Origin: Pseudomonas reidholzensis
Lineage (GTDB): Bacteria; Pseudomonadota; Gammaproteobacteria; Pseudomonadales; Pseudomonadaceae
Direction: 5' to 3'
Assembly (NCBI RefSeq): GCF_900536025.1
Contig: NZ_UNOZ01000013.1
Coordinates: forward strand, 1-64,000
Length of the DNA: 64,000 nucleotides
Shown here: positions 58,893 through 64,000 of the stretch, in pieces
Layout: every line of letters begins with the position of its first letter
Numbering within the stretch: position 1 is the first letter of the stretch
The notes under the pieces: model-generated
Seen by the model: the letters and a program-made list of their open reading frames with translations, nothing else
Database searches by the model: none
Told to the model about the DNA's origin: nothing
Made by a program: the position numbers and the translations under genes

Positions 58893-61046
58893 TCAGCTGG
58901 CGCTCCCCGTATCGGTAAGCCCGCCACCGCCCGCCGTCACCACCTGCACCGACAGCCGCGGCATGGCCAGGTCGACACCGGCCTCGTCCAGTTGCCGCTT
59001 GAGTGCCAGGTTGAACGCCCGCGACACTTCCCACTGCTTGATCGGCGCGGTCTTGAAGCGTGCGCGCAGGATCGCCTGGCCGGACTCGAAGCTCTCCACC
59101 CCCTGCAACTCCAGCGGCGACCAGATGTTGCGGCGCATCAGCGGGTCGTTGCGCAGCTTCTGGCCGACCTCGCGGATCAGGCTGATGGCCTGGTCGATGT
59201 TCATCCCGTGCGGGATCGCCACGCGGAAGATCGCGTAGCCGAACTCGCGCGAGTAGTTCTTGATGCTCTTGATCTCGCTGAACGGGATGGTGTGCACGAT
59301 GCCGTCGATGTCGCGCAGGCGCACGGTGCGGATGGTCAGGCCTTCGACCGTGCCCAGGTGGCCGCCGACATCGACGTAGTCGTCGATCGCCAGCGAGTCT
59401 TCGATGATGATGAACAGCCCGGTGATCAGGTCGGCGACCAGCGACTGTGCGCCAAAACCGATGGCCAGGCCGATGACACCGGCACCGGCCAGCAGCGGCG
59501 TGACGTTCATGCCCATGTTGGCCAGGGCGACGATCACCGCAATGATGAAGATGGCCACGAACATGACGTTGCGGATCAACGGCATCATGGTCTGCGCCCG
59601 GGCGTTGGCCAGGCCCCGGCGCGAGCGCACCAGGGCGTGGTGCACGGCGGTGTCGGCAAGGATCCACACCAGCCACGCGGCGATCAGCGTGCCGGCCAGG
59701 CCGAGCAGGCGCAGGCTGACTTCATGGCCGTCGCCCTCGGCGAAGCTGATCATCGACAGGCCCCACACGCGCAGGCCCAGCTCGATGAACAGCAGCCAGA
59801 TGAACAGGTGCAGCAGCGCATAGCCGAAGTTCTTCAAGCGCTCGGCATACACCGCCTGGCGCCGGTTGGCACGCTTGGGGTTGGCGGCGTGGCGCCGCAC
59901 CAGGCCATTGAGGACCATGCACACCACCACCAGCACGGTGCACATCAGCGACTGGCGCAACGCGGTGCTGGTGTCGCCGGCGGAGACAAAGGTGGCGAAC
60001 AGCGAGATCGCCACGAGGATCATCGCCGGGATGAACCAGAAGCTGCCGAGGATCTCGATGGTGTCGCTCAAGGTGCGCCGGGTCAGGCGCCGCGACAGCG
60101 GCTGGTTGCGGATCAGGTGGGCGATCGGCCGGCGGAAGCGCAGCACGAACACGCCGGTGCACAGCGCCGCCAGCACGTTGGCCAGGGTCGCCAGGGCGTG
60201 CGCCAGGTGGCTGCCCAGCGCCACGCTCAGGCGTGGGTCGTTCATCGCCTCGCCAAACGCGGCAAAGCTGCCGATCAGCCACAGCGGGCGGAAGGCCTGG
60301 TGACGGAGGATGTGCAGCGCGCGGTGGCGGTGCGGGCCGTCGAGCAGCGAGAAGGCGATCACGCAGATCGCCGAGAAGCAGGTGCCGACTACCAGCGCAT
60401 AGGCCAGCACCATCGCCATCGACTTGCCCAACGACGAGGGCAGGGCAAAGCTCAGGTACACGGTGAACACCAGCGCCACCAGCCACGGGCCGAGCTTGCG
60501 CAGGGCAAAGCGCACCAGGTCCCAGGTGCGCGGGTGCTGCGGCAGCTCCTCGGTCAGGCCGAAGCGCAGGCGCACCCGGTGGCCGATCCAGTTGAAGGCG
60601 TAGGCGAGCAGGCTCCACACCGCGATGATCGCGGCAAAGCCGAACAGGATCGCCGGCCACTGGTGCACCGGCACCATCAGGTCGCTGAGCTCGGTCTGCG
60701 CTTGGTCGATCTCCTGCGACCAGCGGCGGAACGGGCTGGCGTCGCCGCTGAACTGCTTCTCGAAGTCGTGCAGGGCGCCGCCGATCAGGCCGAGTACGCC
60801 CTGTTCCGGGCTGGTCTGGGTCTGCTTGCTGGCGTCGCGGAGTTTTTTCAGGTCGGCCAGCAGCTTGGCCCGTTGCTGGTCGTTCTCGAGGTTCTTGATC
60901 ACCTCGTCGAGCGACTTGCCCAGCGGCTCGCTGGCTTCCGGCTGCGCGGGCGCGCTGGCCCCCAGCAGCCCAGGCAGGCCGGCGGCATGCGCCGGGGTGA
61001 TGAACAGCAACAGCAGCAGGGTCAGGCAACGCAGGAGGGCAGGCAC
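58893..61046 (-). CDS. MscS-family mechanosensitive channel (YbiO-like)
   Basis: 717 residues with a signal peptide (LLRCLTLLLLLFITPAHAAG), an extended periplasmic and multi-helix N-terminal half, and the MscS core near residues 490-640: AGAGVIGLAIGFGAQSLVAD (pore helix) and VGGHLGTVEGLTIRTVRLRD. These large channels release solutes upon osmotic downshock. A small membrane protein gene lies upstream (44-bp gap). Confidence 0.92.
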   Translation of the reverse strand: MPALLRCLTLLLLLFITPAHAAGLPGLLGASAPAQPEASEPLGKSLDEVIKNLENDQQRAKLLADLKKLRDASKQTQTSPEQGVLGLIGGALHDFEKQFSGDASPFRRWSQEIDQAQTELSDLMVPVHQWPAILFGFAAIIAVWSLLAYAFNWIGHRVRLRFGLTEELPQHPRTWDLVRFALRKLGPWLVALVFTVYLSFALPSSLGKSMAMVLAYALVVGTCFSAICVIAFSLLDGPHRHRALHILRHQAFRPLWLIGSFAAFGEAMNDPRLSVALGSHLAHALATLANVLAALCTGVFVLRFRRPIAHLIRNQPLSRRLTRRTLSDTIEILGSFWFIPAMILVAISLFATFVSAGDTSTALRQSLMCTVLVVVCMVLNGLVRRHAANPKRANRRQAVYAERLKNFGYALLHLFIWLLFIELGLRVWGLSMISFAEGDGHEVSLRLLGLAGTLIAAWLVWILADTAVHHALVRSRRGLANARAQTMMPLIRNVMFVAIFIIAVIVALANMGMNVTPLLAGAGVIGLAIGFGAQSLVADLITGLFIIIEDSLAIDDYVDVGGHLGTVEGLTIRTVRLRDIDGIVHTIPFSEIKSIKNYSREFGYAIFRVAIPHGMNIDQAISLIREVGQKLRNDPLMRRNIWSPLELQGVESFESGQAILRARFKTAPIKQWEVSRAFNLALKRQLDEAGVDLAMPRLSVQVVTAGGGGLTDTGSAS

Positions 61047-61090
61047 CGGGAAATCTACCTCAGGGCAAACGATCGCCCGAGTGTAGAGGT

Positions 61091-61258
61091 TTATGTGGGC
61101 AGTTTCTCAAGGATCTTCCAGCACATGATGCCGAAGATGCCCAGGGTACCGAGCCACATCATCAACACACCGGCGTTGCGCTCGCGCAGGCTGAAGCCGA
61201 TGGTCAGCAGCATCAGCAGCAGGAACACCGGCAAGAACAGCGAGAGGAAGGGGGACAT
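61091..61258 (-). CDS. Small membrane protein, 55 residues
   Basis: MSPFLSLFLPVFLLLMLLTI forms one hydrophobic helix and AGVLMMWLGTLGIFGIMCWK another, with a short polar loop between. AAGGA precedes the ATG at 61258. It lies 44 bp upstream of the MscS-type gene in the same orientation and could be cotranscribed with it. No family recognised. Confidence 0.7.
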   Translation of the reverse strand: MSPFLSLFLPVFLLLMLLTIGFSLRERNAGVLMMWLGTLGIFGIMCWKILEKLPT

Positions 61259-61340
61259 GGTCAGAATCCTTCTGCTTTGGGGCCATGTAGTAAGCATAGC
61301 GCGTGGGGCAGGGCAGAGGATTGATCCGCGGCAGGTTGGC

Positions 61341-61438
61341 GGCCTGTGCCGGCCTCTTCGCGGGTAAACCCGCTCCCACAGGTCAGCATTGAATCCTGTG
61401 GGAGCGGGTTTACCCGCGAAGAGGCCAGCACAGGCCGC
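61341..61438. repeat. REP pair (inverted)
   Basis: GGCCTCTTCGCGGGTAAACC and its inverse, with extra outer arms GGCCTGTGC/GCACAGGCC, between the small membrane protein gene and apeB. Confidence 0.88.
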
Positions 61439-61445
61439 GTCTACT

Positions 61446-62735
61446 TCAAGGCAATTCGCGGGTCCGGTAGAACGCGGTCAGCACCTTCACCAGGTGCGCC
61501 AGGTCCTGGCTGCCGCACAGCTCGCGGATCGAGTGCATGGCAAAGGTCGGCAGGCCGATGTCGACCGTGCGCACGCCCAGGTGGCTGGCGGTGATCGGGC
61601 CAATGGTCGAGCCACACCCCATGTCGCTGCGCACCACAAAGCTCTGCACCGGCACTTCTTCGGCCATGCACAGGTGGCGGAAGAACCCGGCCGTCTCGCT
61701 GTTGGTGGCGTAGCGCTGGTTGTTGTTGACCTTGATCACCGGCCCGGCATTGAGCTTGGGCCCGTGGTTGCCGTCGTGCTTGTCGGCGTAGTTGGGGTGC
61801 ACGCCGTGGGCGTTGTCGGCCGACACCATCAGCGAACGCTGAACCGTGCGCACGTACTCGTCACCGTCAGGCAGCAGGCGCTGCAGGGTCTGCTCGAGCA
61901 TCGGCCCGTCGGCGCCACAGGCCGAGCTGGAGCCGACTTCTTCGTGGTCGGTGCACACCAGCACGCAGGTTTCGTCGCTGTCCGAGGCCAGCATCGCCTG
62001 CAGGCCGGCGTAGCACGACAGCAGGTTGTCCAGCCGCGCACCGGCGATGAAGTCGCCGTGCAGGCCGATCAGGGCAGCGTCCTGGGTGTCGTAGAAGCTC
62101 AGCTCGTAGTCCAGCACCACGTCGGCGTTGAGCTCGTGCTCGCGGGCCAGCTGCTCGGTGAGCAGGGCACGGAAGTCGACCCGCTCGTCACCGGCGACCT
62201 GGGCGATGATCGGCGGCAGCTCGAGCTGCGGGTTGATCGGCCAGCCTTCGTTGGCGGTGCGGTTGAGGTGGATGGCCAGGTTGGGGATGACCGCGATCGG
62301 CAGCTTGAAGTCGACCAGTTGGCTCTCGACCTTGCCGTCGCGGCGGAAGGTGACGCGCCCGGCCAGCGACAGGTCGCGGTCGAACCACGGTGCCAGCAGC
62401 GCGCCGCCGTACACTTCCACGCCCAGCTGGAGGAAGCCGTGGCGCTGCAGCTCGGGCTGCGGCTTGACCCGCAGGCACGGGCTGTCGGTGTGGGCACCGA
62501 CCATGCGGATGCCGCTCAGCAGCGGCGACAGCTTGCCGAGCTTGATGGCGATGATGGAGGAGTCGTTGCGGGTCACGTAATAGCGCCCACCCGGCACGGT
62601 GGCCCAGCTGTCACGCTCGTCCAGGCGCTGGAAGCCGGCGGCCTCGAGGCGCTGGGCCAGGCTGGCGGTGGCGTGGAAGGGTGTCGGGGAGGCCTTGAGG
62701 AATTCGATCAGGCCCTGGTTCAAAGCGTCGCGCAT
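61446..62735 (-). CDS. apeB: M18-family aminopeptidase ApeB
   Basis: 429 residues. Zinc and catalytic residues visible in [59 protein letters not shown], and [20 protein letters not shown] with final Asp/His residues (MHSIRELCG). It removes acidic N-terminal residues from peptides, forming a large tetrahedral complex in the cytoplasm. Standalone gene. Confidence 0.95.
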   Translation of the reverse strand: MRDALNQGLIEFLKASPTPFHATASLAQRLEAAGFQRLDERDSWATVPGGRYYVTRNDSSIIAIKLGKLSPLLSGIRMVGAHTDSPCLRVKPQPELQRHGFLQLGVEVYGGALLAPWFDRDLSLAGRVTFRRDGKVESQLVDFKLPIAVIPNLAIHLNRTANEGWPINPQLELPPIIAQVAGDERVDFRALLTEQLAREHELNADVVLDYELSFYDTQDAALIGLHGDFIAGARLDNLLSCYAGLQAMLASDSDETCVLVCTDHEEVGSSSACGADGPMLEQTLQRLLPDGDEYVRTVQRSLMVSADNAHGVHPNYADKHDGNHGPKLNAGPVIKVNNNQRYATNSETAGFFRHLCMAEEVPVQSFVVRSDMGCGSTIGPITASHLGVRTVDIGLPTFAMHSIRELCGSQDLAHLVKVLTAFYRTRELP

Positions 62736-62791
62736 AAGTCACTCCAGACAGCAGTGGCGCGAGTTTAACGCAGATGAGCGACAATTTGTGT

Positions 62792-62860
62792 CGGCCTCTT
62801 CGCGGGCAAGCCCGCGCCTACACGGACCCTGTAGGAGCGGGTTTACCCGCGAAAAGGCCG
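62792..62860. repeat. REP pair (inverted)
   Basis: GGCCTCTTCGCGGGCAAGCC and GGGTTTACCCGCGAAAAGGCC between apeB start and rluA end. Confidence 0.82.
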
Positions 62861-62868
62861 CTGCGGTC

Positions 62869-63504
62869 TCAGAACGGTGCCGGGCACTCGAACTTCAACC
62901 GCTCACCCGAAACCGGATGGGTAAAGCTCAGCATGCTCGCATGCAGGCACAGCCGCTCATGCGCCGCCAATGCCTCAGGGTTGGCATACAAGCGGTCGCC
63001 CAGCAGCGGGTGCCCGATCGACAGCATGTGCACGCGCAACTGGTGCGAGCGCCCGGTGATCGGCGTCAGCTCGACCCGGCAATAATCCCCACAGCGCTCG
63101 ACGATGCGCCAGAAGGTCAGCGCATGCTTGCCTTGCTCGTGGTCGACCACGTGCCGCGGCTTGGTCGGCGGGTCGTAGCGCAGCGGCAGGTCGATGCTGC
63201 CGCTGTCCAGCGCCGGCTGGCCCCAGCACAGCGCGGTGTAGGCTTTTTCGGTCTCGCGGTCGTGAAACTGACGCGACAGCTCGCGGTGGCTGGCGGCATC
63301 GCGGGCGAGCAGGATGATCCCCGAGGTTTCCCAGTCCAGCCGATGCACGATCAGCGCGTCCGGGTAGCCGTTTTCCTGCAGGCGGGTGATCAGGCAGTCC
63401 TTGTTGTCGTCGGCCCGGCCTGGCACCGAAAGCAGCAGGGTCGGCTTGTTGATCACCAGGATCGCGGCGTCTTCATGGAGGATGTGCACATTGGACAGCG
63501 GCAT
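62869..63504 (-). CDS. rluA: Pseudouridine synthase RluA
   Basis: 211 residues, compact RluA type without S4 domain. The catalytic Asp is in HRLDWETSGIILLARD (the HRLD motif), with ALCWGQPALDSGSIDLPLRY and ITGRSHQLRVHMLSIGHPLL following. RluA makes pseudouridine in 23S rRNA (position 746) and some tRNAs (position 32). Upstream is the REP pair and minE. Confidence 0.9.
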   Translation of the reverse strand: MPLSNVHILHEDAAILVINKPTLLLSVPGRADDNKDCLITRLQENGYPDALIVHRLDWETSGIILLARDAASHRELSRQFHDRETEKAYTALCWGQPALDSGSIDLPLRYDPPTKPRHVVDHEQGKHALTFWRIVERCGDYCRVELTPITGRSHQLRVHMLSIGHPLLGDRLYANPEALAAHERLCLHASMLSFTHPVSGERLKFECPAPF

Positions 63505-63540
63505 TGCGGGTTCTCTGCAAATGCCAACGGCGGCGGAGGG

Positions 63541-63653
63541 TTGCAGGCCCCCTGTAGGCGCGGGCTTGCCCGCGATGACGCCGGCGCGAACAACCGTGTT
63601 GTCGCTGCTGACGCCATCGCGGGCAAGCCCGCTCCTACAAAAGGGGCCTGCAA
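63541..63653. repeat. REP pair (inverted), between rluA and minE
   Basis: TTGCAGGCCCCCTGTAGGCG and its inverse ending AAGGGGCCTGCAA, with internal CGCGGGCAAGCCCGC units. Confidence 0.85.
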
Positions 63654-63690
63654 ACCAACCGCCGCCGTGGCTATCGCCCGGGAGCGTGTA

Positions 63691-63945
63691 TCAACGCTCG
63701 GGCAGGGTGATGTTCAACTCGAGGATCGAGCAGCTGCCTTGGTTCTCCAGCGCAACTACCACGTCATCGTTGCCGATATTGACGTACTTGCGGATCACCT
63801 CGACCAGCTCCTTCTGCAAGGCGGGCAGGTAATCCGGCGTGGTGCGCTGGCCGCGCTCGTGCGCCACGATGATCTGTAGACGCTCTTTCGCTACCGACGC
63901 ACTGGTCTGTTTCTGTCTGCCACGAAAGAAGTCAAAAAGGTTCAT
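63691..63945 (-). CDS. minE: Cell-division topological specificity factor MinE
   Basis: 84 residues. N-terminal amphipathic segment ([20 protein letters not shown]), MinD-binding part ([20 protein letters not shown]) and C-terminal beta/alpha topological domain ([20 protein letters not shown]). MinE drives pole-to-pole MinCD oscillation. It starts 3 bp after the minD stop, in the usual minCDE order. Confidence 0.96.
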   Translation of the reverse strand: MNLFDFFRGRQKQTSASVAKERLQIIVAHERGQRTTPDYLPALQKELVEVIRKYVNIGNDDVVVALENQGSCSILELNITLPER

Positions 63946-63948
63946 GGT

Positions 63949-64000
63949 TTATTTGCTCCCGAAAAGGCGCTCGAAGAATCCCTTCTTCTGTACATCGACG
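63949..64000 (-). CDS. minD: Septum-site-determining ATPase MinD, C-terminus only
   Basis: The last 16 codons (VDVQKKGFFERLFGSK, then TAA) run off the window edge. KKGFFERLFG is the typical MinD membrane-targeting amphipathic helix, and its placement directly upstream of minE supports the call. Confidence 0.93.
   Translation of the reverse strand, partial: VDVQKKGFFERLFGSK

Noticed and set aside
58869..61367. 832-codon plus-strand frame opposite the MscS gene
   Set aside because: Antisense shadow; His/Gln/Arg-rich composition.

Overview
The window is chromosomal DNA of a fluorescent pseudomonad, most likely of the Pseudomonas putida group. This rests on high GC content, thirteen Pseudomonas-type REP pairs, and gene families and order typical of that group: rmuC, a transporter-like hybrid histidine kinase, rdgC, hscC, a fused nitrate reductase, prc, apeB, rluA and minE/minD. 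There is no prophage, complete insertion sequence, CRISPR array or rRNA. Two tRNA genes (Val-UAC, Asp-GUC) lie near 25 kb.

Layout. 0.05-0.65 kb: a truncated copy of a large composite inverted repeat; a fuller copy lies at 21.9-22.7 kb. 0.7-6.8 kb: MarR regulator with an MFS exporter and a 40-residue protein, a glutathione peroxidase, a DUF2798 membrane protein divergent from a LysR regulator, a FadL-type porin and small hypothetical genes. 6.8-7.8 kb: gene-free. 7.8-13.3 kb: Sel1-like protein, RmuC and a large hybrid kinase that overlaps rmuC tail to tail. 13.5-18.7 kb: GntR regulator, MFS importer, amidohydrolase and a chemoreceptor; the GntR and chemoreceptor promoters share a 14-bp AT-rich box. 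18.9-25 kb: MFS-acyltransferase fusion, an orphan protein, a guanidinium exporter behind a guanidine-II riboswitch, a BASS transporter, RdgC and the tRNAs. 25.3-30.5 kb: HscC chaperone with a J-like protein and a DUF1266 protein.

30.7-39.1 kb: methionine aminopeptidase, then nitrate assimilation. A molybdoenzyme fused to a CysJ-type flavoprotein reduces nitrate and NirBD reduces nitrite. Each of the two transcription units has a sigma-54 promoter with exact -24/-12 spacing, a leader hairpin with an A1/G4 hexaloop, and an intrinsic terminator just before the start codon. This is the pattern expected for NtrC activation plus NasT (ANTAR) antitermination. 39.2-45.3 kb: an uncharacterised catabolic operon (MFS, FAH-family protein, SDR, 2-hydroxyacid dehydrogenase) with AraC and LysR regulators. 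45.6-51.1 kb: lipoprotein FKBP, a YkvA-like protein behind two facing DnaA boxes, an overlapping XRE/hypothetical pair, Prc protease and a quinone oxidoreductase. 51.2-57.6 kb: an ABC importer with an alkaline-phosphatase-superfamily hydrolase, a HAD phosphatase and a divergent GntR/UTRA regulator, probably for an organophosphorus compound. 57.6-58.9 kb: an orphan AAA-type ATPase behind a helically phased 11-bp repeat array, the least explained locus. 58.9-64 kb: MscS-type channel, small membrane protein, ApeB, RluA, MinE and the MinD C-terminus.

All functions are inferred from motifs and context read by eye; no database search was possible.
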